The position numbers were made by a program, and so were the translations under genes. The notes under the pieces are model-generated. The model was not told the origin of the DNA. It made no database searches and worked only from the letters and a program-made list of their open reading frames with translations. This document shows positions 19,903-29,983 of a stretch of DNA of 64,000 bases, one piece after another. Source of the DNA: Planctomycetota bacterium (lineage in GTDB: Bacteria > Planctomycetota > UBA1135 > UBA2386); the NCBI GenBank assembly GCA_025459175.1, contig JALORC010000045.1:1-64000 (forward strand), written 5' to 3'. Within the stretch, counting starts at the first letter, position 1; each line of letters opens with the position of its first letter.

Positions 19903-20850
19903 TCAGGGGTGGATCACCACGTTGCCGACCTTCCGTCCGCTGTCGACGCGGCGATGGGCAGCGACGATGTGGTCGAGGTCGAAGCGCTGGTCGTGCACGA
20001 CGGTGAGGTTCCCGGCGGCGACGAGGTGCAGCAGCAGCGCGAAGTCCTCGGCGTTCTCGGCAGCGGGGCCGGCCTGGACGTTGCCGCGGGCGCGCAGCAG
20101 CTCGCCGAGACCCGCCACGGCGAGCAGCAGCACACCGTCGGCGCGCAGCAGGCGACGGCCGCTGGCGATCGACAGATTGCCGACCGTGTCGAACACGACG
20201 TCGAAACGATCGGTGCACGTGGACAGCTCGTTCACGGTGTGGTCGAGGATCTGGTCGGCGCCGAGCGAGCGGATCAGCGATGCATTCGCGCCGCTGGTCA
20301 CCGCGGTGACGTTGGCACCGAAGTGCTTCGCCAGCTGCACGGCGTTCGTGCCCACTGCGCCGGACGCGCCGTTCACCAGCACGCTCGCACCGGTGCGCAC
20401 CGCCGCTTTGTCGCGCAGAAACACCAGCGCGGCGCTGCCGCCGAACAGCACCCCGGCGGCGTCGTCGTGACCCACACCCGTGGGGAGTCGTGCGACCTGC
20501 GCAGCGGGCACCGCTACATACTCCGCATGCGCACCGAGCCGCATGCCGGTCATGCCGGCGACCGCGTCACCTGAGGAGAAGCCGGTCACTTCTCGGCCGA
20601 CTGACTCGATCACGCCGGAGAACGCGCTGCCGAGGGTCGCTCGCCGCGGGCGCCGGATGCCGAGCGCCAGTCGAGCGAACGGCGCGAAGCCAGGGGGGAA
20701 GCGCGCGGCCCGGATGCGAGCATCGGCCGAGGTGACCGCGACGGCGTGTACGCGCACGAGCAGCTCGCCCTTCGCCGGCTCGGGTCGCGGGACCTCACGG
20801 ATCTCGATGACTTCGGGTGGCCCATACCTGGTGGCGATCGCAGCGCGCAT
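19903..20850 (-). CDS. MDR-superfamily NAD(P)-dependent quinone oxidoreductase/alcohol dehydrogenase
   Basis: MRAAIATRYGPPEVIEIREVPRPEPAKGELLVRVHA; VLVNGASGAVGTNAVQLAKHFGANVTAVTSGAN. Confidence 0.93.
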   Translation of the reverse strand: MRAAIATRYGPPEVIEIREVPRPEPAKGELLVRVHAVAVTSADARIRAARFPPGFAPFARLALGIRRPRRATLGSAFSGVIESVGREVTGFSSGDAVAGMTGMRLGAHAEYVAVPAAQVARLPTGVGHDDAAGVLFGGSAALVFLRDKAAVRTGASVLVNGASGAVGTNAVQLAKHFGANVTAVTSGANASLIRSLGADQILDHTVNELSTCTDRFDVVFDTVGNLSIASGRRLLRADGVLLLAVAGLGELLRARGNVQAGPAAENAEDFALLLHLVAAGNLTVVHDQRFDLDHIVAAHRRVDSGRKVGNVVIHP

Positions 20851-20999
20851 GACTCCTTCTTACGACCTCGGGGGCGGGTGCGGACATGGTGGTCTGACGC
20901 GGTAGAGGTGGCGCTCGCTCGCGATCGTGCGCAACGACGGCGAGTTGCCATACCATGCCCGAGCCGTTCCGGTGGTCCGGGAACGCAATCACGATCTCC

Positions 21000-22616
21000 A
21001 TGCCCATTCGTCCCCTTCGCCACGTCGGTGCTGCGATTTTGCGGTGTGCGCTCGCGTCGTGCACACTCCTGCTCGCCGCCGATCTCGTGGCGCAACAGCG
21101 GTCGGCAGCGCCCCGGCTGGTGCCGAGCGGACGTTGCTTTGCACGCGGCGACGGGGTCGCCACCCGCTGCCTGATCACCGCTGACAGCGCACGGGCGCTG
21201 ACGATCGGTGCGGATCAAGACCTCGTGTGGTGGAACCTGCGCGAGCGCAAACCGCTGCGCCACATCGATCCACCCGACGCACCGGTGCACAGCGTGCTGC
21301 TGCACCCGTCCGAGCCGTTGCTGCTCGAGGTTCGGGGCGACGGCACCGGCCAGCGCGTCGATCTCGAGAGCGGTGAGCGCCTGGCGCTGGACCAGCAACA
21401 GTTCGCCGCCCTCGAGGCCGCGGCAACGCGGGAATGGCTCACCGGCGGTCTGCCCGGCGCGCCCGACGCCGACGTCGTCGCCGCGAACGGCGCGCACCGA
21501 CTCGTGCGCGAGAACGGCTTCTGGCGGCGCGCGGGAGCGATCGGCCACTTCTTCTCCGGCGGGCCACACTGGCTCGCCGACGACGGCACGGTTGTCAGCG
21601 CCAAGGGTGCCAAGGTGCAGCTGCAGGGCCTGCGGTTGGGCGACCGCGCCGATGCGTCGGTCCACTGCGCGACTCCGCAGCGCGTCGTCTTCACTCCGGA
21701 CGGCAACTGCATCGCTGTGGTGAGTCTGGCCGCGTTGCAGATCTTCGATCGGAGCGGGAACGAGATCGCGAGCCTGGCGGGAACTCATCTCGTGCAGCCG
21801 GGCCCCGGTCCCGACGAGTTCTGGTTGATCGACGCCGATGGCAGGCAGCGGTGGAGCGCCACAGGTCGCGCGTTCGTCGGCGAGCGGATCACCTGGCCGG
21901 GCCGTCACCTGCACCTGGTCGACGATCGTGCGGTCGAGCGGCTCGAGCCGCGCGAGAACCGCGTGCGGTTGCGTCCCGTCATGGTGCGAGCTGGACAACT
22001 CTGGACTCCGGAGGCTGCTCTGCTGCCGGACGGTACGCTGCGCGCGTTGAAGCCTCCGCCTCCGCCGGCGCCGAAGCCAGAGATGGGGCCGTTCGGGCCT
22101 GACGTGTACGAACAGCTCGGCCCGTCCGAAGCCGCGCTGGCGTTCGCCGCGGCCAGCTCCGAAGCGGCGCCGATGCTGCTCACATCAGCCCCTGGCGACA
22201 GCAAGTTCACACGCGCCCGTGCCACCTTGCGCCGGCTCGGCGACGACGGCGCGACGACGCATCACGTGCGGCTCGAGCCGTCCGCGCGCTGGCTGCTGCT
22301 GGCGGCGAACGGCGCCCAGGTCGTGGTCGGGCTCGCGGACGGCACCGTGCACCTGTTCGACAGCGAGCGTCTGTCGCCGCTCGCGAAGGTGACGTTCCGC
22401 CGACCCCTGGTGGCTGCCGCGGCGCTCGGCGCCGATCACCTACTCGCCAGCTGCGGCGACGACCTGCTGCGGCTCGCCGCGGGCACGCTCGAGGTCGTCG
22501 ATCGGTTGCCGATGCCGGAGGGACTCGACCGCGTCGATCAGCTCGCGATCAGCGCCGACGGCAAGCGGCTCGCGATCGTTCGCGGCAGTGCCGTCAGCAT
22601 CATGCGGCTCGAGTGA
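21000..22616 (+). CDS. Secreted beta-propeller-like hypothetical protein
   Basis: Signal peptide; WD40-like repeats (VVSLAALQIFDRSGNEIASLAGTHLV, VVGLADGTVHLFDSERLSPLAKVTF). Confidence 0.65.
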   Translation: MPIRPLRHVGAAILRCALASCTLLLAADLVAQQRSAAPRLVPSGRCFARGDGVATRCLITADSARALTIGADQDLVWWNLRERKPLRHIDPPDAPVHSVLLHPSEPLLLEVRGDGTGQRVDLESGERLALDQQQFAALEAAATREWLTGGLPGAPDADVVAANGAHRLVRENGFWRRAGAIGHFFSGGPHWLADDGTVVSAKGAKVQLQGLRLGDRADASVHCATPQRVVFTPDGNCIAVVSLAALQIFDRSGNEIASLAGTHLVQPGPGPDEFWLIDADGRQRWSATGRAFVGERITWPGRHLHLVDDRAVERLEPRENRVRLRPVMVRAGQLWTPEAALLPDGTLRALKPPPPPAPKPEMGPFGPDVYEQLGPSEAALAFAAASSEAAPMLLTSAPGDSKFTRARATLRRLGDDGATTHHVRLEPSARWLLLAANGAQVVVGLADGTVHLFDSERLSPLAKVTFRRPLVAAAALGADHLLASCGDDLLRLAAGTLEVVDRLPMPEGLDRVDQLAISADGKRLAIVRGSAVSIMRLE

Positions 22617-22721
22617 AGTCGCACGAACGGTTCGAAGGCTGCGCCGACTTCGGCACCTCGAACCGCCCGCTCCCCGGTAGGCTGTGGCCCGGGCGCCCGC
22701 GGCAGGGTTGTTGAAGGCCGC

Positions 22722-25001
22722 GTGCCCCCAATGCCCCTCATGTCCTGTCTCCGCTCCACTGCGTTGGTGTTCTGCTATTTGCTCTGGCTCGGCTCGCTGC
22801 CCGCGCAGTCAGCGAACGTCACCGTCAGCGATGCCGTCTATCCGGTGGAGGCCGTGACGATGCACGGCGAGCAGAAGTGGATCACCACCCGCGTGCTCGA
22901 CGCCTCGACCGGCGCGCCGATCCCCGGCGCCGAACTGCTGCTGATCGATGAGAGCAATCACCCGCTGCGCGGTGAGATGTGGTGGCAGATGCGGCAGGTC
23001 GCCGATGCGGACGGCTTCGTGCGGCTGCGCGCTGACTGGCGGGGTTGGGTCGTCGTGCGAGCGCCCGGCCACGGCACGGTGATGGACATGGGCCACGTGC
23101 CGACCACGAACATCGGCAATCAGTCGTCGGGGATCACGTTCCTCGCCCGCGGGCTCGACGTGCCGATCCGGTTGCTGAACTGGCGCGGCGAGCCGGTGCC
23201 GGACGCGTTGATCGGCTTGTGCGGGGGATGTGGGCACACGCCGGATCTGGTGCACGGGCGCACCGACGGCAACGGGCTGGTCGTGTTGCCCGATGTCGAC
23301 CCGCACATGGGCATCGCCGACCTCTACGTCGAGCATCCTGAGCTCGACCTAGGCTACGAAGGCATGCAGTGGTTGCCCGGCGAGGCACCGATGGCCTTCC
23401 TCGTTTCGCCCGAGGTTGCGTATCGGGGTTCGGTCGTCGATGCCGACGGCAAGCCGGTGGTCGGGGCATTCGTCGGTGTGCCCGGAGTGCATCGCGGGCC
23501 ATGGACTCGCACGGCGCCGGACGGCTCGTTCCTGCTGTGTGGTGCCAACCAGGGTGGGGACCTGTTCGTGCACATCGGGGAGCGCGAACTGATCTTCGAG
23601 TGCCCGCCGGTGTCGCCCCATCGCCTCGTGGTGCCGCCGCCGTCGGGCGAACCGGTGCAGGTCGTCAACCTGCCGCGGCCGGCTGCACCGGTGCCGGATG
23701 ACGTCGAAATGGTGGAGCTGCGGGTGGTGGATGCCGACGGCGACAAGGTCGAACGCGCCGAGCTCCGCTGCCGCGGTCCGCTGCCGGCGAACACCGAGGA
23801 GCGCAGCCACGTGCACGACGGCGAAGGTGTGATGGCGTTGCGGCCGGGCCGCTACGAGGTGTCCGCCAGCGCGTTCGGTCATGCGACGACGACGGCGCAG
23901 TTCGAGGTCACTACGGCCCGCAACCTGTTCGACGTGCGTCTGGGTCGGCTGCCGTCGGTGCGCGTGCGGGTCGTCGATGCGCCAGAGCACGTCGACGTGC
24001 AGTTGCGCACCGCGACCGAGCGGCGCGATATCAGCGATCAGGTGCTGACCGGCGCGCCGATCGGGTTGCCGGCGGAGCCGTTCTGGTTGGTCGTGAGCGG
24101 CGATCGTCGCGCATTGCCACGGGTGTTCGCGCAGGATCCGGCGCAGGCGCTGGCGGCGGGCACGCTGCGGCTGCCGTGGTATCGACCGACGCGCATCGAA
24201 GGTCAGCTCGTCGATCGCGACGGCCGCCCGGCCGCGGCCAGGCTGGCGCTGGTGCCGGTCGAGCAGGAGGTCAGCAGTCTGCCGGCGGACGTCGAGCTCG
24301 AGGAGGTCGACGGCAATGGTGCCTTCGCGCTGACCAGCGAGCACACGGGACTCGCGATGCTGGTCGTGACCCCGGACGGCGATCCCGAACGGCGCCGCGT
24401 GCTGCCGATCGTGTTGCCGCCGCGCGGCGACGCTGCGTTCGTCGAAGTCGGCACTGTCGACATCGATGCCGAGCCGAGGCTGCGGCTGACGGACGCAACC
24501 GGGGCACCGCTGACCGAGGGCAAGGTCGTGTTCTGGCGCACCGGCTGGAGCGATGTGAGCGAGGGCTTCCGCCCCGTGTTCGGTGTCGACCGCGACGGCC
24601 GGTTCCGCGGTCCGGAGCCGCGCGCTGGCGACGCGATCCTCGTGTTGCCACCCGAGCGCACCGACGAGGATGCCGCGGCACCGCCGGCGGACGCGGCTGC
24701 CGAGCCGACGATCGAGCTGACCGTGCACGCGCCGCTGTCGGGGCCGGGACCGTGGAACGTGGCGCTACCGACCGGCGAACTGCGGCTCGACGTGCGCGGC
24801 ACCGATGGCAAGCCGCTCGCCTGCCGCGCGTTCGTCGGTGCCGTGTCGACCGGGCTGACCGGGCCGACGCGTCTGCGCCGCGTGCCGACTGGCTCGCAGC
24901 GGGTGTTCGTCGCTGCCGAAGGGCATCAGAGCGCTGTCATCGAAGTGGTGGTGCCCGAACGCGGCGCGGTGCCGGTCGACGTGGTGTTGCCGCGGCGCTG
25001 A
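22722..25001 (+). CDS. Secreted protein with carboxypeptidase-regulatory-like repeats
   Basis: Signal peptide; 'RVLDASTGAPIPGAELLLID', 'YRGSVVDADGKPVVGAFVGV', 'IEGQLVDRDGRPAAARLALV' modules. Confidence 0.8.
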   Translation: MPPMPLMSCLRSTALVFCYLLWLGSLPAQSANVTVSDAVYPVEAVTMHGEQKWITTRVLDASTGAPIPGAELLLIDESNHPLRGEMWWQMRQVADADGFVRLRADWRGWVVVRAPGHGTVMDMGHVPTTNIGNQSSGITFLARGLDVPIRLLNWRGEPVPDALIGLCGGCGHTPDLVHGRTDGNGLVVLPDVDPHMGIADLYVEHPELDLGYEGMQWLPGEAPMAFLVSPEVAYRGSVVDADGKPVVGAFVGVPGVHRGPWTRTAPDGSFLLCGANQGGDLFVHIGERELIFECPPVSPHRLVVPPPSGEPVQVVNLPRPAAPVPDDVEMVELRVVDADGDKVERAELRCRGPLPANTEERSHVHDGEGVMALRPGRYEVSASAFGHATTTAQFEVTTARNLFDVRLGRLPSVRVRVVDAPEHVDVQLRTATERRDISDQVLTGAPIGLPAEPFWLVVSGDRRALPRVFAQDPAQALAAGTLRLPWYRPTRIEGQLVDRDGRPAAARLALVPVEQEVSSLPADVELEEVDGNGAFALTSEHTGLAMLVVTPDGDPERRRVLPIVLPPRGDAAFVEVGTVDIDAEPRLRLTDATGAPLTEGKVVFWRTGWSDVSEGFRPVFGVDRDGRFRGPEPRAGDAILVLPPERTDEDAAAPPADAAAEPTIELTVHAPLSGPGPWNVALPTGELRLDVRGTDGKPLACRAFVGAVSTGLTGPTRLRRVPTGSQRVFVAAEGHQSAVIEVVVPERGAVPVDVVLPRR

Positions 25002-25040
25002 CCGGCCACAGTAGCCAGCGAGCGGGTCAGCGGGCGGTGG

Positions 25041-25562
25041 TCATGCCGCAGCGCGGCGCGGCAGCGCGTCGAGCAGGCGTACGACGTCGGCGATCGTGTC
25101 GGCCGCGTCGAGGCGCTGGCTCGCCTCGGGGCTGTCGAGGGAGCGGTCAGCGAAGGACGCCACCAGTTCCCAGTCGACGTCGCCGCACTCGATACATAGA
25201 TCCGTGTCCAAGCTGTCGTCGGCGCGCAACGCCAGCTTCGGGTCGTGGAACGCGTTCCAGACCGCCCGGATCACCCAGGTGTCGACGCTGAGTCGCGGGA
25301 ACGAGCGCGCGAAGGTGCAGATCGACTCGCCGGCGCGCTCCTTGATCAACTCACGGCGGCGGCGACGCTCCATCACGGTCATCAGCGCGAGCAGCGCTGG
25401 CAGCAGCCAGCCCCAAGCCGGGAAGTTGACGACCAGGCCCACCATCAGGCCGAAGGCGAAGAGCTGCGGCACGAAGTCGAGGGCGTCACCCTTCGCGGCG
25501 CGCGCCTCGGCTGCCTCCAGCTGCTTCTGCATCCGTCGCGAAGGAACGCGTCGTAGCGCCAT
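25041..25562 (-). CDS. Hypothetical membrane protein
   Basis: MALRRVPSRRMQKQLEAAEARAAKGDALDFVPQLFAFGLMVGLVVNFPAWGWLLPALLALMTVMERRRRRE. Confidence 0.6.
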   Translation of the reverse strand: MALRRVPSRRMQKQLEAAEARAAKGDALDFVPQLFAFGLMVGLVVNFPAWGWLLPALLALMTVMERRRRRELIKERAGESICTFARSFPRLSVDTWVIRAVWNAFHDPKLALRADDSLDTDLCIECGDVDWELVASFADRSLDSPEASQRLDAADTIADVVRLLDALPRRAAA

Positions 25563-25743
25563 CGATGCATCGTCGCCGATCCCGACGTCGCCGATCCAGC
25601 GGCGAGTGGCTGCTTCCGTGCGGCAGGCCCTACCGCCTCGCTGCCCCACAGGCGAACGGCTCCCCCCGACAACCGCTGTGTAGTATTCCGCTCCCTGCCG
25701 CTGGCAGGCCCGAGCCTTCGCATCCCGTCGACGGAAGCCACCC

Positions 25744-27900
25744 ATGCTCGCATCGTCCCTGCGCCGCCGCCTGTTCTTGTTCGCCGCCATCCCGCTCGGC
25801 ATCGCGATGCTGCCGGGCACCCTCGCCGGTCCGGCCACCGACGAGCTGGCCCAGGTCCTCGACACCATTGCCGCGACCCAGAAGACCCTGCCCCGCGACC
25901 GCACCGACCCGGCCGCGGTCGTCACGGCCGCCGACGGCGATCCGGTGCGACTGCATGCGTTCGTGCGCGAGCAAACCCGCTTCGTCGCCTACGAAGGTCG
26001 CCTGCGCGGCCCCCTCGGCACCCTGCTGGACCGGACCGGCAACAGCGTCGACCGTTCGCTGCTGCTGCAGGAACTGCTGCGCGTCGCCGGCTACGAGGCG
26101 CGGCTGGTGCAGGCGGCGCTCGGCGATGACCAGCGCGAGCAGCTGCTGGCGCTGCACGGCACGCCGATCCCGCCCGCCGCGGCGAGCGCGGAACCACCGC
26201 CGAAGGCCGCCGGCGACGATCCGATTCCCGCGCTGATGGCGCGCGCCGATGCCATCGCGGCCGAACTGCGAGAGGTGGTGCCGCACGTGATCGCCGTGCC
26301 CAGAGTCGGTGAACGGCAGCACCACTGGGTCCAGTATCGCGATGGCGACGCCTGGCGCGACCTCGACCCGACCCTCGCCGAGCCACACGCGCGGCGCGCC
26401 GAGCCGGCAGGCGACGGCACGCCGCTGCCGGCCACGACCCATCGGGTGCAGCTGCAGCTGACCGTCGAACGTTGGCAGGACGGCAAGCTGCTGGAAGCGC
26501 CACTGCACAACACCGAGTTCGCCGCCACCGACACGCCGTTGCGCAGCGTTTCCCTGACGTTCCTGCCCGTCGCCGTGAAGCAGGGCAAGGCGATCCAGCG
26601 CACGTTCGACACCGGTGATCAGCTGAGCAAGCTGTTGCTGCAGGAGACAGCCTGGTGCCCCGTGCTGCTGGACGGCCGCAACAACGGCAGGCTGGCCCGC
26701 ATGTTCGACGACGCCGGCATCGTGCACGCGCTGCCGACCGGGCTCAGTGGGGCGGCGGAACTCGGCAACACCACGCGCAACGTGTTCGGCGGCCTCGCCG
26801 GCGAGGAGGACGCGGCGCCGAGCAGTGTGCTGACGGCCCTGTTCGCCGACTTCACCCTGCTGCGCCCGGACGAAGCGCCACAGCGAGTGCGGCGGCCGGT
26901 GTTCGACACGCTGGGGCCGGTCCAGCGCGCGGCGGCGGCTCGCGGCAACCTGCCGCGGCCGCAGTGGACGGCCAACGAACGGCTGCTGCGCGGCCAGGAC
27001 CTCGCCGGCAGTCATGATGCGCTGGTGGCGTTCGCGGCCCTGCCGAGCGAGGTCTACGTGCAGCGGTGGGCGCAGCGCCTGCTCGACCAACGCGCCGCGC
27101 TGCTGGCGGTCGCCGGCGGCAACACCGGCCCCGAGGTCCTCGACCGGGCCGCCGAAGGCAACTCGATGCGCACGCTGGAACTGTTCGCCGCCGCGCGCGC
27201 CGGGGCGGCCGACGGGCCGCTGGTCGTCGCGGAGCCGCAGATCTACCGCCGCATCGTGCGGCCGCTGGCCAGCGGCGGCGACGCCAGCCTGGATCGCCAG
27301 GTGATCAGCGATCTCTGCTGGAACCGGCTGCAGCTGGCGCGCCCCGGCAGCGACGCGCAGCCGGCTCTGCACCAAGGTGTGCTCGACTCGCTGCTCGAGC
27401 GCCTGGTGGTGCTGCGCGATGGCGAAGCCGGCCCCGGCGACACCACGGCGGCCCTGTTCGCCGCCGCCGCTGCGCGCAGCATCGAACCGATGCTGCTGCG
27501 CAAGGCCGACGACGCGCGACTGGCCGCGCTGCCGGACGGGGCGCGGGCCCGCATCCTGGCCGACCTCGATGCCGGCTTCGTCGCCATCGCACCGAGCCGC
27601 CCCGTCGATGTCGACGGCACGCCCCGCATCGGTTGGTGGCGCATCGATCCGCGCACCGGCCACACCGTCAGCGCGATGGACACCGGCTGGTTGCAGGACA
27701 TGGTCGAGTACACGGAGACCCAGACCGTCAACGGCATCCGCATCACGCGCTTCACTCGCGTTCGGGTCGGCCCGGCGGCCCGCGAATGGGCCAACAACAT
27801 GCTGCGCCGCCGCGGCAACACCAGCTGGGCGCAGTGGCAGAACCTGCTCGCCTACGCACAGCGTTCGATCGAAACCCTCGGCAGGCTTCCGCCCTGGTGA
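25744..27900 (+). CDS. Transglutaminase-like secreted protein
   Basis: Signal peptide; GTLLDRTGNSVDRSLLLQELLRVAGYEARLVQAAL and HHWVQYRDGDAWRDLDPTL resemble transglutaminase-like regions. Confidence 0.65.
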   Translation: MLASSLRRRLFLFAAIPLGIAMLPGTLAGPATDELAQVLDTIAATQKTLPRDRTDPAAVVTAADGDPVRLHAFVREQTRFVAYEGRLRGPLGTLLDRTGNSVDRSLLLQELLRVAGYEARLVQAALGDDQREQLLALHGTPIPPAAASAEPPPKAAGDDPIPALMARADAIAAELREVVPHVIAVPRVGERQHHWVQYRDGDAWRDLDPTLAEPHARRAEPAGDGTPLPATTHRVQLQLTVERWQDGKLLEAPLHNTEFAATDTPLRSVSLTFLPVAVKQGKAIQRTFDTGDQLSKLLLQETAWCPVLLDGRNNGRLARMFDDAGIVHALPTGLSGAAELGNTTRNVFGGLAGEEDAAPSSVLTALFADFTLLRPDEAPQRVRRPVFDTLGPVQRAAAARGNLPRPQWTANERLLRGQDLAGSHDALVAFAALPSEVYVQRWAQRLLDQRAALLAVAGGNTGPEVLDRAAEGNSMRTLELFAAARAGAADGPLVVAEPQIYRRIVRPLASGGDASLDRQVISDLCWNRLQLARPGSDAQPALHQGVLDSLLERLVVLRDGEAGPGDTTAALFAAAAARSIEPMLLRKADDARLAALPDGARARILADLDAGFVAIAPSRPVDVDGTPRIGWWRIDPRTGHTVSAMDTGWLQDMVEYTETQTVNGIRITRFTRVRVGPAAREWANNMLRRRGNTSWAQWQNLLAYAQRSIETLGRLPPW

Positions 27901-27932
27901 GCCGATGGCGCCGGCGCTGCCGCGCTGTTTCG

Positions 27933-29816
27933 TCAGTGCGCGCGGGGACGGCTCTCGATCACGTTGGTGAGCACCTTCAGCAGTGCGTCGACGGCAAAGG
28001 GCTTCTGCAGCAGCGGCACGCGCGCGAGATCGCCCGACACCCCGGGGCCCAGCTCGTCGAAGCCGGAGAAGAAGGCGATCGGGAACCCCGCATCGAGGAT
28101 CCGGACGGCCTGGGCCAGGCGCACGCCGTCCATGTCAGGCATCCGGAGGTCCGTCAGCATGGCCGACAAGCGCGCCTGGTGATCGTCGAAGAGCTTGAGT
28201 GCTTCGATGCCGTTGCCGGCCTCGAGCACCGTGAAGCCCTGGCGCTCCAGCAGTCGCTTCGTGGTCTGGCGCACGGCTGCGTCGTCGTCCACCAGGAGGA
28301 TCGTGTGGCGCACGGTGGTGTGCGTGGCCGGCTCGGGCAGCGTGTTCGTGAAGGCGCCGTCCGAGCAGGGCAGCGTGATCCGCATCCGGGTGCCGCGCGA
28401 CGGCGCACTGTCCACGCTGATCGTCCCGCCGGCCTGCGTGACGACTCCGTAGACCACGGCAAGCCCGAGGCCGGTGCCGGACCCGATCGGCTTCGTGGTG
28501 AAGAACGGCTCGAAGATGCGCTGCCGAGTGGGCTCGTCCATGCCGATGCCCGTGTCCTCGACCGTCAGTGCGGCTTCGGCGAGCGTCAGGTCGCGCTCCA
28601 CCGTGATCGAGAGGGTGCCGCCGTCCGGCATCGCATCACGGGCGTTGAGCACCAGGTTCAGCACCACTTGGTCGAGTTGGCTGCGGTCGGCTCGCACGAA
28701 GACCCCGGTCACATCGGCGTCCAGCCGCACCGTCACGGACGCCGGGAGCGAGGACCGCAGCAGTGGAAGCATCTCACGGACGAGCGCGGCGAGATCCACT
28801 TCCGCGGTGGCGCGCCGTTGCGGCCGCTCGAACGCGAGCAGGCGACCGGTGAGTTGTGCGGCGCGGTCCGTGGCGCGAAGCGCGAGATCCAGGTCTTCGT
28901 GGATCGCGAACGACGGCGGCACTTCGTTCCGCGCCAGCTGGACCGAGTTGCGGATGGCGGCCAGGAGGTTGTTGAAATCGTGTGCCACGCCAGCGGCGAG
29001 TTGGCCCACGGCCTGCATCTTGTGCGCGAGATTCAGTCGCTGCTCCACCTCGCGGCGCCGCGTCTGGTCGCGCCACGACACCACCGAGACGCGCCGGCCC
29101 TGCAGCGTGGCGTGCCGCACGCTGACCTCGACGGGGATCTCGCTGCCGTCCTGGCGCAGGTGCATCCAGTCGAAGGTGTGCGCGCCACGCGCGAGGGTGA
29201 TGGCGCCGAGGCCCCGCGACTTCACGGCCGAGAGCGAGCCGTCGGGCTGCAACTGCGGCGAGAACTCCACCGCGCGGCGCCCGATCATCTCGTCGCGTGA
29301 CGTCAGGCCGAGCATCCGCAGCGCTGCCGGATTGCAGTCGATGATGCCACTGTCGTCGGCGAGCAGCAGGCCGTCCTGCGAGTGCTCGAAGACCAGACGG
29401 AATCGCTCCTCCATCTCCTTGCGCGACGTGATGTCCTGACCGGTCGCGACGATCCCGCTGGGGGCACCGTCGGCGCCGAGCACCCGCACGACGTTCCAGA
29501 TCAGGGTGCGGCGCGTGCCGTCGGGCAGGATCGAGTCATCCTCGAAGTCGAGCGTACGCTTGCCTGCCAGCACGGCCCGGATGTCGGCGGCAACGGCATC
29601 GCGATGCTCGGGGGCGATGAACGAGACCACATAGTCCATGCCGATCGCGGTCGCGCGGGGCGTCTGGTAGAGGTCCTCGGCCGCACGATTCCAGGCGAAG
29701 ATGCGATGGTCCGGCGTCAGTCCGAGGATGACGCTGTCCGTCGTGTCGAAGATGGCACCGAGCATCCTGCTGTCGGCGGGCGTCGGTGCGGACTCGCGGT
29801 TGGGGTCAGTCGTCAT
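27933..29816 (-). CDS. PAS-PAS hybrid sensor histidine kinase with C-terminal receiver domain
   Basis: HisKA 'MQAVGQLAAGVAHDFNNLLAAIRNS', N-box 'VLNLVLNARDAMPDGG', G-boxes 'VEDTGIGM..GSGTGLGLAVVYG', receiver 'ILLVDDDAAVRQTTKRLLE..MLTDLRMPDMDG'. Confidence 0.95.
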   Translation of the reverse strand: MTTDPNRESAPTPADSRMLGAIFDTTDSVILGLTPDHRIFAWNRAAEDLYQTPRATAIGMDYVVSFIAPEHRDAVAADIRAVLAGKRTLDFEDDSILPDGTRRTLIWNVVRVLGADGAPSGIVATGQDITSRKEMEERFRLVFEHSQDGLLLADDSGIIDCNPAALRMLGLTSRDEMIGRRAVEFSPQLQPDGSLSAVKSRGLGAITLARGAHTFDWMHLRQDGSEIPVEVSVRHATLQGRRVSVVSWRDQTRRREVEQRLNLAHKMQAVGQLAAGVAHDFNNLLAAIRNSVQLARNEVPPSFAIHEDLDLALRATDRAAQLTGRLLAFERPQRRATAEVDLAALVREMLPLLRSSLPASVTVRLDADVTGVFVRADRSQLDQVVLNLVLNARDAMPDGGTLSITVERDLTLAEAALTVEDTGIGMDEPTRQRIFEPFFTTKPIGSGTGLGLAVVYGVVTQAGGTISVDSAPSRGTRMRITLPCSDGAFTNTLPEPATHTTVRHTILLVDDDAAVRQTTKRLLERQGFTVLEAGNGIEALKLFDDHQARLSAMLTDLRMPDMDGVRLAQAVRILDAGFPIAFFSGFDELGPGVSGDLARVPLLQKPFAVDALLKVLTNVIESRPRAH

Positions 29817-29983
29817 CGTGCGCGTCAACGGATCTGGATCCGATTCGGACTGCGGCGGATCCGCACGGCCGCGCCGAGCCGCGGTGCATCACCGGCGCCA
29901 ATATAGTGAGTCGGCCGGCAATCCGTGCCGCGTCCTACGTGGGAACAGTCGTGGCCGCCTAACGTGCAGGAATCGCCCTGTCC

